Of a stretch of 64,000 nt of DNA, positions 1-9,548 are shown one piece after another. The first letter of the stretch is position 1. Every line of letters starts with the position of its first letter. The DNA is from an uncultured Porphyromonadaceae bacterium. Its GTDB lineage: Bacteria; Bacteroidota; Bacteroidia; Bacteroidales; Muribaculaceae. The stretch is from positions 62,001 through 126,000 of the forward strand of contig CAMNRO010000004.1 in assembly GCA_946553045.1 (NCBI GenBank), written 5' to 3'. A model generated the notes under the pieces. The model searched no databases. It was not told where the DNA came from and saw only the letters and a program-made list of their open reading frames with translations. The translations under genes and the position numbers were made by a program.

Positions 1-1
1 G

Positions 2-832
2 GCTACACTCAAGAAAGCCTCCGAAGAACTCGGCCTCGGCGCACAGTTCGGCGGCAAATACTTCGCTCACGATATCCGCGTGATCCGTCTGCCCCGCCAC
101 GGCGCTTCCTGCCCCATCGGCATGGGCGTCAGCTGCTCGGCCGACCGCAACGTGAAGGCCAAAATCAACCGCGAAGGCCTCTGGATCGAGAAACTCGACG
201 CCAACCCCGGCGAACTCATTCCCGAAGAATACCGCAAGCAGGGCGAAGGCGAAGTCGTGAAAATCGACCTCAACCGCCCCATGGCAGAAGTCCTCGCCGA
301 ACTCAGCAAATATCCCGTATCGACCCGTCTGTCGCTCAAAGGCACCATCATCGTAGGCCGCGACATAGCCCACGCCAAGATTAAAGAGCGCCTCGACAAG
401 GGCGAGCCCATGCCCCAGTACCTCAAGGACCACCCCATCTACTACGCCGGCCCCGCCAAGACTCCCGCAGGCATGCCCTCGGGCTCGTTCGGCCCCACCA
501 CAGCAGGCCGCATGGACAGCTACGTAGACCAGTTCCAGAGCGCCGGCGGCTCTATGATTATGATTGCCAAGGGCAACCGTTCAAAGGCCGTAACCGATGC
601 CTGCCAGAAGCATGGCGGCTTCTACCTCGGCTCTATCGGCGGTCCCGCCGCTGTTCTGGCCCAGAACTCCATCAAGAACGTCGAGCTCCTCGAATACCCC
701 GAACTCGGCATGGAGGCTATCTGGAAAATCGAGGTCGAAGATTTCCCCGCGTTCATCCTCGTCGACGACAAGGGCAACGATTTCTTCACCGAAATCTCTG
801 AAAAGTGCAAAAACTGCGGTCTGAATAAGTAA
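2..832 (+). CDS. Fumarate hydratase class I, C-terminal part (5' end outside window)
   Basis: Frame is open from base 2 ([50 protein letters not shown]...); ...[33 protein letters not shown]...GGPAAVLA is typical of class I fumarase. Confidence 0.93.
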   Translation, partial: ATLKKASEELGLGAQFGGKYFAHDIRVIRLPRHGASCPIGMGVSCSADRNVKAKINREGLWIEKLDANPGELIPEEYRKQGEGEVVKIDLNRPMAEVLAELSKYPVSTRLSLKGTIIVGRDIAHAKIKERLDKGEPMPQYLKDHPIYYAGPAKTPAGMPSGSFGPTTAGRMDSYVDQFQSAGGSMIMIAKGNRSKAVTDACQKHGGFYLGSIGGPAAVLAQNSIKNVELLEYPELGMEAIWKIEVEDFPAFILVDDKGNDFFTEISEKCKNCGLNK

Positions 833-852
833 TTCTTCCGCCAGAATCCCTA

Positions 853-896
853 CAACCCGCCCAGGCTCCGTCTTTTATTCGGGCCCGGGCGGGTTT
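853..896 (+). terminator. Putative terminator hairpin downstream of fumarase
   Basis: CAACCCGCCCAGG ... CCCGGGCGGGTTT inverted repeat just after the stop codon. Confidence 0.5.
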
Positions 897-970
897 AAAC
901 CATTTTAAAAGCCGTTTGTCTTATAGCTATACGGCCATTATGGCTATAACTCCATTTCATCTTGTACATC

Positions 971-3900
971 ATGCGCAAAACCCTCTTTCTCATCTTCAAT
1001 GCAATCGCGGCATTGTTTATCTCCCACCACATGACAGCACAGACTCCGGATTTCAAGACGCCCGACTTCGCATACCCCAAAACAGTCGAAGCAGACGCCA
1101 AGGCTTTGCTGAAAAAAGCTTCAGGACTCTCCGGCGACGCAGCTGCGGCCACACGCCTGCGCGCCACGCTCGAGCTATGCGCCGCCCAGATTCAGATCGA
1201 CCGCAACAGCGCCTTCACGCAACCGGCTCTCATCGCTGAGCAGGCCGACGCCTCCGAAGGCACCGGACGTGCCATGCTCCTCGCCCTTGAAGCTACAAAA
1301 TATGCGCAGATATACAGCAACAACAGCTGGAAATACGACCGCGTCGACGCTCCCCTGGAGCCATATCCTGCCGACGTGTCGGAGTGGAGCGGCAAGCAGT
1401 TTCAGGCGCGCATCTCACAGCTCTTCGACGAAGCCATGCAGATAGATGCGCCCACGCCTCTGACTGTCTTCGCGGCCTCTCTTGAATATTCGCCCGAAGC
1501 ACTGCAGTATATCCCTACTGCCGCCGACTTCATACGCTACAAGGCTTTCCGCGTACTCAATAGTTCGGGGTGCGCCTCCAAAGCTCAGACCGTCGCCGAC
1601 GACGCCATAAAGCTCGCCGCAAAAGACTCGCCGGCATATTTCTTCTGGAACACATTGAAATACGGCTACGACAGCCATGCCCTGATTGAAATATACAATA
1701 AATGTTCCGGCATAGAGGCAGCCCGGCTGGTTCTTCAGAAAATAGTCGAACATCCAACTTCATTTCTCTATGAAGAGGCAATAGGCAACAATTCGGAAAA
1801 CCGCACGACAGCCATACGCGACAGGAAGATAGCCATGATTCGCGAGTCGCTGGCCGCATTTCCTTCATGGTACGGCAACAACGAACTCAAAAACAGCCTC
1901 GCACGCCTCACACAGCCCAAAGTATCATACACATACCCCAATATGGCCGCGCCCGGAAGCGAAATAACAGTGACATGCAGCTATTCTTTCGCCAAAACCA
2001 TAGAGGCCGCTCTCTACACCCTGCCCCCCAAAGCCGATAATATCGACGTGAACAGTCTGATGAAGCGCCCCAAGGTAGTCTCGGCAGCCTACACACCTTC
2101 AGGCACAGAAGGCAAAACCGAACTCGTCCTCAAAGCGCCCGCAGCCGGCGAATACGCACTCATCGTCACCATCGACGGCAAGCCCGGCAACTCCGGCTGG
2201 AGCGTGCCGCAGATTCTGGTGACACCGCTCATCGGATTCTCGCTGAACGGCTGCCGGGAAAACGCCGTAGTCGCCGTTGACTACACGACGGGGATGCCGC
2301 TCGCAGGTGTCACCGTCAAAGCGGCCGCAAACAGTTACCGCCGCAACACTGCCGGCAGCCCCCGCCTGGTCGGCAAGACCGGCAACGACGGCTTCCTGCT
2401 CACCGACGCCCTGCCTTCCGGCTCATCAAACCGCCATTATACATTCACCTACCAGGGGCACACATATAATTTCGACAACAACGTCCGCATGATGGCCTTC
2501 TACGACGGAAGCCCCGCAGAAGAAAGCTTCGATGTCAAGCTCATGACCGACCGCGCCCTCTACCACCCCGGCGACAGCGTGCAGTGGGCAGTGGCTGTAG
2601 CCCGTCTCGGTGTCGAGAAGGGCGCCGTGCCTGTGGCCGCAGCCGACAAAAAGCTCACCGTAGAGCTCCGCGACGCCAACGGACAGACCGCCGGCTCGGT
2701 GGCAGTCACCACCGACCGCTTCGGCCGCGCATATGGCTCGTTCACGACCAAGGAAGACGCCCTTACAGGCTCATATACCTTCCGAATCAAAGAAATAAGC
2801 TCATTCTACGGCCGTGTGATGGTAAGCGACTTCAAGCTACCGACCTTCGAGGCCAAAATCGACAGAATAGAGCGCGATGTGCCCACTGCCGGCGCCGTGC
2901 GCGTCACAGGCTCGGCACGCACATTCACCGGAATGGCTGTTGCCGGAGCGAAAGTGAAACTCACCCTCACCGGCGCACGCCGCTGGCGCTGGTTCTCTCC
3001 CGCCACCGAGCTCGCCACATACGACACCACAACGGGTGCCAACGGCACATTCTCAGCCGACATTCCCGCCGAGGCATTCAAATCGGCCGACGAAGTATTC
3101 ACCGATTTCATCATCAAGGCCGACGTGACATCGGCCGCTGCCGAAACCGCCGTGGCCTCGCGCAATTTCACAATAGGCAAGCCCTACAGCCTCGCAATGT
3201 CGCGCACGCCGCGCTACGCCGACACCTCCGCCCCCGTCGAAGCCCTCTTCGAAGCCTATAACGCCGACAACGAAGCGGTAAACATCGCCGTACGCTGGAG
3301 CCTCGGCGTCGCCGACGGCGATTCGCTCAAGAGCGTTGTGGCAAGCGGCTCGGCCGTCACCGGACAGGCCGCGAAACTCGACCTCGCTACCGTTCCCGCA
3401 GGCGTCTATGCCTTCCGCATCGAAGCCGCCGACAGCGCCCTCGCCAATCCGGCCATGGGTTCGGCAATCACACTGTACAATGTGGCTGAAAACAGCGTAC
3501 CCGACACCGGCACTCCATTCTTCATGCCCTCAGACATGTACCGGCCCGATGGCCGCAAGGCCAAAATCCTCACCGGCGTCGCAGGTTCCGACGAGATATG
3601 CGTCTTCATCGCCGTGCGCTCGGGCGAAAACCTCATTTCCTTCCGCAAGGAAATGCTCAAACCTGGCTTCAGCCATATAAGCGTCGATGTGCCTTCGGGC
3701 TCAGAGAAACTTCAGGTACTCGTCACCTCTGTCCGCAACGGCAATGTCTATACCGAAGACATCACCATCGCACGCCCTGAGACAGCTCCTGTGAAAGTCG
3801 TCGCCGAGAGCTTCCGCGATAAACTGACACCCGGAATCGGCGAGACATGGCGCTTCCGCCTCACCGACGGCGACGGCAAGGCGCTCGACGCCGCCATGGT

Positions 3901-6493
3901 TGCCACAATATACAATAAAGCTCTCGACAAAATCTACAACGGCACCTGGCCCGGCTCATTCATGACTGCCGGAAACCCTGGCTGGCTCGACGTCAGCGCG
4001 CCCGGAGCAGGCCTATACAGCAGATATGTCAACGGCGACATCACCCTCCTCGATGTAAGCGACATAACCTATCCCGACTTCCGCTTCCTCAATCCCTACA
4101 TGCTGGAAAATAGCATTATGATTCGCGGCCTTTCATCTAAACGCTCCATGAACAGCCTCAGCGCTTCGGCGACTACTGCCGGAGGGGCCATGATGAAAGA
4201 GCAAGTCACTGAAGATTTTGCAGCAGACGTAGAGGAAGAATCGGCACCCGCAGAAGACAGCGGCGCCTATGAAAGCCCCGAAGAATTCGACTACCGCGCC
4301 GCAGAGCTCCTTCAGGTGCTCTGGCAGCCCGCGCTTGTGGCCGACGCCGAAGGCAATATCGACATCGTCTTCACCATGCCCAACGCCATCGGCTCATGGC
4401 AGTTCAAGGCCTTCGCATGGACAACCGGCCTAAAGGCCGCGGCCTATGCGGCCGAGTGCATGAGCACCAAGCCCGTCATGGTTCAGGCCAATCTGCCCCG
4501 CTTCCTCCGCCAGGGCGACAAGGCCCGCGTGCTCGCAACCGTCTATAACAACACCGACGTGGCGGCTGCGGTCACCACCACGGTAGAACTCTTCGACATC
4601 GCAAGCGGCAAGACCACCCGCACCGCCGTCAGCACCGACAGCATTGCCAAGGGTGCCTCGGCAATAGTAGCTATCGATATCGACGTGCCCACCGACGCCT
4701 CGGCAATAGGCTACCGCGTGCGCTCCGTCTGCGGTGGCTTCTCCGACGGCGAGCAGAGCGCTATCCCCGTGCTAGCCTCCTCGGCTACAGTCATCGAAAG
4801 CACCGAGTTCTACCTCAACCCGAAGGAGACCAAGCCGTTCGAGTTCACCGTTCCCGCCGACGGCGACGCCTCTATCACCCTCCAGTACTGCCAGAACCCC
4901 ATCTGGACCGTCGTCAAGGCCATGCGCGGCATCTCCGAACCGGGCAATACCTCCAACCGCATTGTCAGCTCGCTCTTCTCGGCTCTCGCCGGAAAGCACA
5001 TCACCGACAAGGACGCCAACATCGCCTCGGCCATAGCCGAATGGAAGGCTAATCCCGGCGAGGAAGCACTGGTGTCAATGCTCGCTAAGAACGAAGAACT
5101 CAAGAAGCTCCTGCTCGACCAGACTCCCTGGGTGCAGGCCTCGAAAGACCAGTCGGCCCGCATGAGTTCGCTCAGCGACCTTCTTGACCCCGAAACAACC
5201 GCAAAGGCCATCGCCAAGCGCACCGAAGACCTCGCCAAGCTCCAGAACCGCGACGGCGGATTCGCATGGGGCCCCTGGAGCGACGGCTCGTCGGTATGGT
5301 CGACCGAAGTGGTGCTCACCACACTCGGCCTCGCCAACTCGCTCGGCATGCTCCCCGCCGACGCTAAAATCGCCGACATGCTCCAGCCCGCCTTCGACTA
5401 TCTCCAGGCCGAGGCCGTGAAGCCCAAGCGCCCCAAGACCGACCGCGAGCTCGCCCTTATCGCAGCTCTGCTGCCCGACCTCAAGGTGAAGCCCGCTGCC
5501 GACAACATTCTGCGCGCCACCGTGGCCGACATAGCCAAAAACTGGCGCAAGGACAACACCGTCGGCAAGGCCTACGACATTCTTATTCTCAAGGCCAACG
5601 GCCGCGAAACACTCGCCAAAGACGTTCTCGCATCCGTAGCCCAGCACGGTGTCGTGCAGCAGGGCAAAGGCCTCTGCTTCCCCAATGTCAGCGACGTGCG
5701 CGGATATGCGACCATAATCCAGGCCTACGCCGCCATGGGCGCGCCCGCCGAAGACATCGACGCCATGCGCCAGTGGATTACGGTCTACGCCCAGGCCACC
5801 GACAACCTCGGCGCATATAATCCCGACTACATCATCGCCTCCGTCCTCATGACCGGCAGCGACTGGACCTCGGTTCCCGTCAAAGAAAACGTCACCGTCA
5901 ACGGCCGTCAGCTCGAAATCGGCAAGATAGAGAGCGCCACAGGCTACTTCGCCCAGACCCTCGACACCGACGGCACCAAGCCCGTTGTCATCACCGTGCA
6001 GCCCAATGGCGTCACACCGTCCTACGGCTCTGTAGTGTCCGTGGGCCGTCGCCCGATGGCCGGAATCGAGGCCAAGGCCGGCAGCGACGTATCTGTCGAG
6101 AAGCGCGTGCTCGTACAGCGCGGCGGCGAGTGGGTAGAGACCAATGCCTTCGCCCTCGGCGAGCGTGTGCGCGTGCAGCTCACCATCAAGGCCAAGCGCG
6201 ACGTTCAGTATGTGACCGTCGACGATGAGCGCCCAGCCGCTTTCGAGCCCGTCGACCAGCTTCCGGGCTACATCTACGACGGCGGTCTCGGCTTCTACCG
6301 CGAGAACGGCGACGCCGCCACACGCCTCTTCATCGGCTTCCTCCCCAAAGGCACATACCACGTGGCCTACGACATGACAGCCGCCGTCGCAGGCTCGTTC
6401 ATATCGGGCATTGCGACGCTCCAGAGCCAGTATGCCCCCGAAATCACCGCCCACAGCGGCGCCGCCGCCATAACAGTCAGCAGCGCCGAATGA
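971..6493 (+). CDS. Alpha-2-macroglobulin family protein (bacterial A2M-like), signal peptide
   Basis: 1840-aa ORF; MRKTLFLIFNAIAALFISHHMTAQ signal peptide; MG domains (LMTDRALYHPGDSVQWAVAVARL), A2M signature (LLQVLWQPALVADAEGNIDIVFTMPNAIGSWQFKAFAWT), TED-like helical region (NRDGGFAWGPWSDGSSVWSTEVVLTTLGLA). Confidence 0.85.
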   Translation: MRKTLFLIFNAIAALFISHHMTAQTPDFKTPDFAYPKTVEADAKALLKKASGLSGDAAAATRLRATLELCAAQIQIDRNSAFTQPALIAEQADASEGTGRAMLLALEATKYAQIYSNNSWKYDRVDAPLEPYPADVSEWSGKQFQARISQLFDEAMQIDAPTPLTVFAASLEYSPEALQYIPTAADFIRYKAFRVLNSSGCASKAQTVADDAIKLAAKDSPAYFFWNTLKYGYDSHALIEIYNKCSGIEAARLVLQKIVEHPTSFLYEEAIGNNSENRTTAIRDRKIAMIRESLAAFPSWYGNNELKNSLARLTQPKVSYTYPNMAAPGSEITVTCSYSFAKTIEAALYTLPPKADNIDVNSLMKRPKVVSAAYTPSGTEGKTELVLKAPAAGEYALIVTIDGKPGNSGWSVPQILVTPLIGFSLNGCRENAVVAVDYTTGMPLAGVTVKAAANSYRRNTAGSPRLVGKTGNDGFLLTDALPSGSSNRHYTFTYQGHTYNFDNNVRMMAFYDGSPAEESFDVKLMTDRALYHPGDSVQWAVAVARLGVEKGAVPVAAADKKLTVELRDANGQTAGSVAVTTDRFGRAYGSFTTKEDALTGSYTFRIKEISSFYGRVMVSDFKLPTFEAKIDRIERDVPTAGAVRVTGSARTFTGMAVAGAKVKLTLTGARRWRWFSPATELATYDTTTGANGTFSADIPAEAFKSADEVFTDFIIKADVTSAAAETAVASRNFTIGKPYSLAMSRTPRYADTSAPVEALFEAYNADNEAVNIAVRWSLGVADGDSLKSVVASGSAVTGQAAKLDLATVPAGVYAFRIEAADSALANPAMGSAITLYNVAENSVPDTGTPFFMPSDMYRPDGRKAKILTGVAGSDEICVFIAVRSGENLISFRKEMLKPGFSHISVDVPSGSEKLQVLVTSVRNGNVYTEDITIARPETAPVKVVAESFRDKLTPGIGETWRFRLTDGDGKALDAAMVATIYNKALDKIYNGTWPGSFMTAGNPGWLDVSAPGAGLYSRYVNGDITLLDVSDITYPDFRFLNPYMLENSIMIRGLSSKRSMNSLSASATTAGGAMMKEQVTEDFAADVEEESAPAEDSGAYESPEEFDYRAAELLQVLWQPALVADAEGNIDIVFTMPNAIGSWQFKAFAWTTGLKAAAYAAECMSTKPVMVQANLPRFLRQGDKARVLATVYNNTDVAAAVTTTVELFDIASGKTTRTAVSTDSIAKGASAIVAIDIDVPTDASAIGYRVRSVCGGFSDGEQSAIPVLASSATVIESTEFYLNPKETKPFEFTVPADGDASITLQYCQNPIWTVVKAMRGISEPGNTSNRIVSSLFSALAGKHITDKDANIASAIAEWKANPGEEALVSMLAKNEELKKLLLDQTPWVQASKDQSARMSSLSDLLDPETTAKAIAKRTEDLAKLQNRDGGFAWGPWSDGSSVWSTEVVLTTLGLANSLGMLPADAKIADMLQPAFDYLQAEAVKPKRPKTDRELALIAALLPDLKVKPAADNILRATVADIAKNWRKDNTVGKAYDILILKANGRETLAKDVLASVAQHGVVQQGKGLCFPNVSDVRGYATIIQAYAAMGAPAEDIDAMRQWITVYAQATDNLGAYNPDYIIASVLMTGSDWTSVPVKENVTVNGRQLEIGKIESATGYFAQTLDTDGTKPVVITVQPNGVTPSYGSVVSVGRRPMAGIEAKAGSDVSVEKRVLVQRGGEWVETNAFALGERVRVQLTIKAKRDVQYVTVDDERPAAFEPVDQLPGYIYDGGLGFYRENGDAATRLFIGFLPKGTYHVAYDMTAAVAGSFISGIATLQSQYAPEITAHSGAAAITVSSAE

Positions 6494-8622
6494 AATATCT
6501 CGAAGCGCTAAACGAACGCCAGACCGAGGCCGTAACGACGACCGAAGGTCCCGTACGGGTCATCGCCGGTGCGGGCACGGGCAAGACCCGCGCCCTCACC
6601 GCGCGTTTCTGCTTCCTCACCGACATGCTCGGCATAGACCCCTCGGCAATCCTCTGCGTCACATTCACCAACAAGGCTGCCGCCGAGATGAAAGAGCGTA
6701 TCCGCGCTATGCTCGGCGACTTCGACCTCGGCTATATATGCACGTTCCATTCCTTCTGCGTGCGTCTGCTCAAGGAAGACATACATGTGCTCAACTATCC
6801 GGCAAACTTCATCATCATCGACGAAGACGACCGGGTGGCGCTCCTGCAGAAGGTATATACCGACATGGGCCTAACCCTGAAGGAACTGCCGATAAACCGT
6901 GCCGTCGACTATATTTCGGAGCGCAAGGCCGCTCCCGGCGACGAATATCTGCGATATGTCGAGGAGCTCAACAACACCGGCCTCGTAGGGCGCACCGAGC
7001 GCAACGCCGACCGCTTCGACGAGATTTTCCAGCGATATATCTACGAGCAGAAGAAGAACTTTGCCGTAGATTTCGACGACATCATCATATTCGCCGCATA
7101 TATACTCCGCAAATACCCCGACATTCTGCTGAAATGGCAGCAGCGCATGCAGTATGTGATGGTCGACGAGTTTCAGGACGTGAGCCCGCGCCAGTATGAG
7201 ATAGCGCGCATGCTCTCGGGCGGACACGGCAACCTCTTCATCGTCGGCGACCCCGACCAGACCATCTATTCATGGCGCGGGGCCGACGTGAAACTCTTCC
7301 TCAACTTCGACAGGCTCTATCACGGCGCCACGACCATAGTCATGGACGCCAACTACCGCTCCACTCCCGAGATAATACGCGCCAGCAACGCCCTGATAGC
7401 GCACAACACCGACCGCTATCCCAAGGCGCTCCATGCCGTCGGCGACAGCGGCGACAAGCCCCTCGTGAACCACGCCCGCACCGAAAAAGCCGAGGCCAAA
7501 TGGATGGCCGACACCATCACGGGGCTGGTCGAGAGCGGCGCCGCGCTGTCTGACATCGCTATCCTCTACCGCGCGCACCACCTCTCGCGCGTGCTCGAGG
7601 AAACGCTCATAAAACACGGCATAATCTACCGCATATACAGCGGCACGGCTTTCTACCGCCGCCGCGAGGTGAAAGACGTAATCTGCTATCTGCGCATGCT
7701 CGTCACCGCCGACGACCTCGCCTTCGAGCGCACTTTCAACGTGCCTCCGCGAGGCTTCGGCAAGAAGAAAACGGCCTTTCTGCACGCCGAGGCCGAGCGC
7801 ACAGGCGCCACCCTCATGGAGACCCTGCGCGCAAATATCGACAATCCGGTGCTCCGAGGCAGCAAGGGCCGCGAGTATATCAACGCTATCGACACCGCCG
7901 CAGCGCTGGTGGGCAAGCTTAGCCTCGGCGACCTCATGCAGCGCGTGCTCGACCTCTCGGGCTACGAGGAAATGCTGCGCGGACTCAGCGAGTGGGAACG
8001 TCTTGACAATCTCGCCGAGCTCAAACGAGCCATCGAAGAGGCCGGCCACGACGACGACGCCACCCTTGACGATTTCCTCGCGCGCGTGGCCCTCATGACT
8101 GGCATGGACGCCGAAAAGGCCGATTTGCCGGCCGTAAAACTCATGACCGTCCACACGGCCAAGGGCATGGAGTTTCCCTATGTGTTCATATGCAGCCTCA
8201 ACGAGGCCTCATTCCCCTCGCGACGCTGTTCGGGCCCCGAAGAAATCGAAGAGGAGCGCAGGCTGGCCTACGTGGCCATGACGCGTGCCGAAAAAGGTCT
8301 CTTCATGAGCGACAGCGAGGGATTCAACCACGACAATACCGGCAAGACGCCCTCGCGCTTCCTCTACGAGGCCGGCATAGAGAATCTGCGTTTCGACCGC
8401 CCGCTGCCTGAGCAGGCGCCACTGCCGCAGGCGCCGCCGTCGTCAAAAGGCAGGCCCCGCCTCGCCAGCGGCGACATGGTGGAGCACCCCGTCTTCGGGC
8501 GCGGCCTCATCATGGAAGTCGATTCGGCCCGCGAGACCTACACCGTCCAATTCGACAAAATGCCCACCCCGCGCACCCTCCGCTTCGCCGCACCCCTCGA
8601 TAAAATTATGAATTATGAATGA
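6490..8622 (+). CDS. UvrD/PcrA/Rep-type ATP-dependent DNA helicase (SF1)
   Basis: VIAGAGTGKTRALTAR Walker A, VDEFQDVSPRQYEIARML motif II, QTIYSWRGAD, LMTVHTAKGMEFPYVFI, RRLAYVAMTRAEKGLFM; 4-bp ATGA overlap with the upstream CDS. Confidence 0.95.
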   Translation: MKYLEALNERQTEAVTTTEGPVRVIAGAGTGKTRALTARFCFLTDMLGIDPSAILCVTFTNKAAAEMKERIRAMLGDFDLGYICTFHSFCVRLLKEDIHVLNYPANFIIIDEDDRVALLQKVYTDMGLTLKELPINRAVDYISERKAAPGDEYLRYVEELNNTGLVGRTERNADRFDEIFQRYIYEQKKNFAVDFDDIIIFAAYILRKYPDILLKWQQRMQYVMVDEFQDVSPRQYEIARMLSGGHGNLFIVGDPDQTIYSWRGADVKLFLNFDRLYHGATTIVMDANYRSTPEIIRASNALIAHNTDRYPKALHAVGDSGDKPLVNHARTEKAEAKWMADTITGLVESGAALSDIAILYRAHHLSRVLEETLIKHGIIYRIYSGTAFYRRREVKDVICYLRMLVTADDLAFERTFNVPPRGFGKKKTAFLHAEAERTGATLMETLRANIDNPVLRGSKGREYINAIDTAAALVGKLSLGDLMQRVLDLSGYEEMLRGLSEWERLDNLAELKRAIEEAGHDDDATLDDFLARVALMTGMDAEKADLPAVKLMTVHTAKGMEFPYVFICSLNEASFPSRRCSGPEEIEEERRLAYVAMTRAEKGLFMSDSEGFNHDNTGKTPSRFLYEAGIENLRFDRPLPEQAPLPQAPPSSKGRPRLASGDMVEHPVFGRGLIMEVDSARETYTVQFDKMPTPRTLRFAAPLDKIMNYE

Positions 8623-8705
8623 TGAATTATGTTTTATCATCAAAACTCATCGTTCCCGATTCATAATTAGATTCAATTCATCATTCATAATTCATCATTC
8701 ATAAT

Positions 8706-9548
8706 TTGAATAAGACATTATATGTTAGCGACCTCGACGGCACTTTGCTCGGCTCCGACAGCCGGGTGTCCGAACGGTCTGCCAGTATTATAAGCGAACT
8801 CTCGCAGGCCGGGGCCGAAATTACTGTCGCCACCGCCCGCACTCCCGCTACCGTGGTGCCTCTTCTGGCCGATACATTCACCAGGCCCGACGCCATCGTC
8901 ATGACAGGAGCCGCCACATGGAGCCGAACAAAAAATGCCTTCGGCACAATCCACTATATGCCCGAAGCCGACGTCACCGCAGGCCTCGAACTGTGCCGGC
9001 GCATGGGCGTGCACCCCTTCGTCTACACCATGCGGGCCGACGGCTCCATGCTCGACGTCTACCATGGCGCCTCGGCCATGAACAAGGCCGAAGAAAGCTT
9101 CTACCTCGAACGTCTCCACCTGAAGCTCAAACGCTTTCACACCGGCACACCCCTGCCGCCCTCCTCTCTTTCGCGCACCATGCTCTTCTTCGCCATGGGC
9201 GAGCGAGCCAATGTAGAGGAAGCCGCCGCTGCCCTGCGCGAACAAACCGAGTGCGCCGTTTGTTGTTATCCCGACATTTTCAATCATGCCGTAGCCAACC
9301 TCGAGGTCTTTGCGCCCGGAGTGTCGAAGGCCGCCGCCGTGCTCGAGCTCAAGAAGCAGATTGGCGCCGACCGACTCGTGGTATTCGGCGACAATCTCAA
9401 CGACCTGCCCATGCTCGCCGTGGCCGACGTAGCCGTTGCCGTCGACAATGCCTTCCCCGAGGTCAAGGAACACGCCGATGTGGTGATAGGCCCCAATTTC
9501 ACCGATTCTGTAGCCCAATATATACTTCAGGACTTTACCCGTCAATGA
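8706..9548 (+). CDS. Cof-type HAD-IIB family phosphatase
   Basis: MNKTLYVSDLDGTLLGSDSRVSE (motif DxDGT), VFGDNLNDLPMLAVADVAVAVDNAFPEVKEHAD; apparent TTG start at 8706. Confidence 0.9.
   Translation: MNKTLYVSDLDGTLLGSDSRVSERSASIISELSQAGAEITVATARTPATVVPLLADTFTRPDAIVMTGAATWSRTKNAFGTIHYMPEADVTAGLELCRRMGVHPFVYTMRADGSMLDVYHGASAMNKAEESFYLERLHLKLKRFHTGTPLPPSSLSRTMLFFAMGERANVEEAAAALREQTECAVCCYPDIFNHAVANLEVFAPGVSKAAAVLELKKQIGADRLVVFGDNLNDLPMLAVADVAVAVDNAFPEVKEHADVVIGPNFTDSVAQYILQDFTRQ

Noticed and set aside
5075-6454. 459-aa minus-strand ORF antisense to the A2M-like gene
   Set aside because: Low-complexity G/V/A/D/E composition typical of antisense frames in GC3-rich genes; fully inside a well-supported CDS.
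6490-8622. Helicase as part of a defence island
   Set aside because: Motifs are those of an ordinary UvrD/PcrA/Rep helicase and neighbours are housekeeping genes, apart from the distant hip operon.
8918-9544. N-terminal extension of the TPR ORF over the HAD gene
   Set aside because: Arg-rich out-of-frame translation of the HAD CDS; ATG 9545 with a signal peptide is a much better start.
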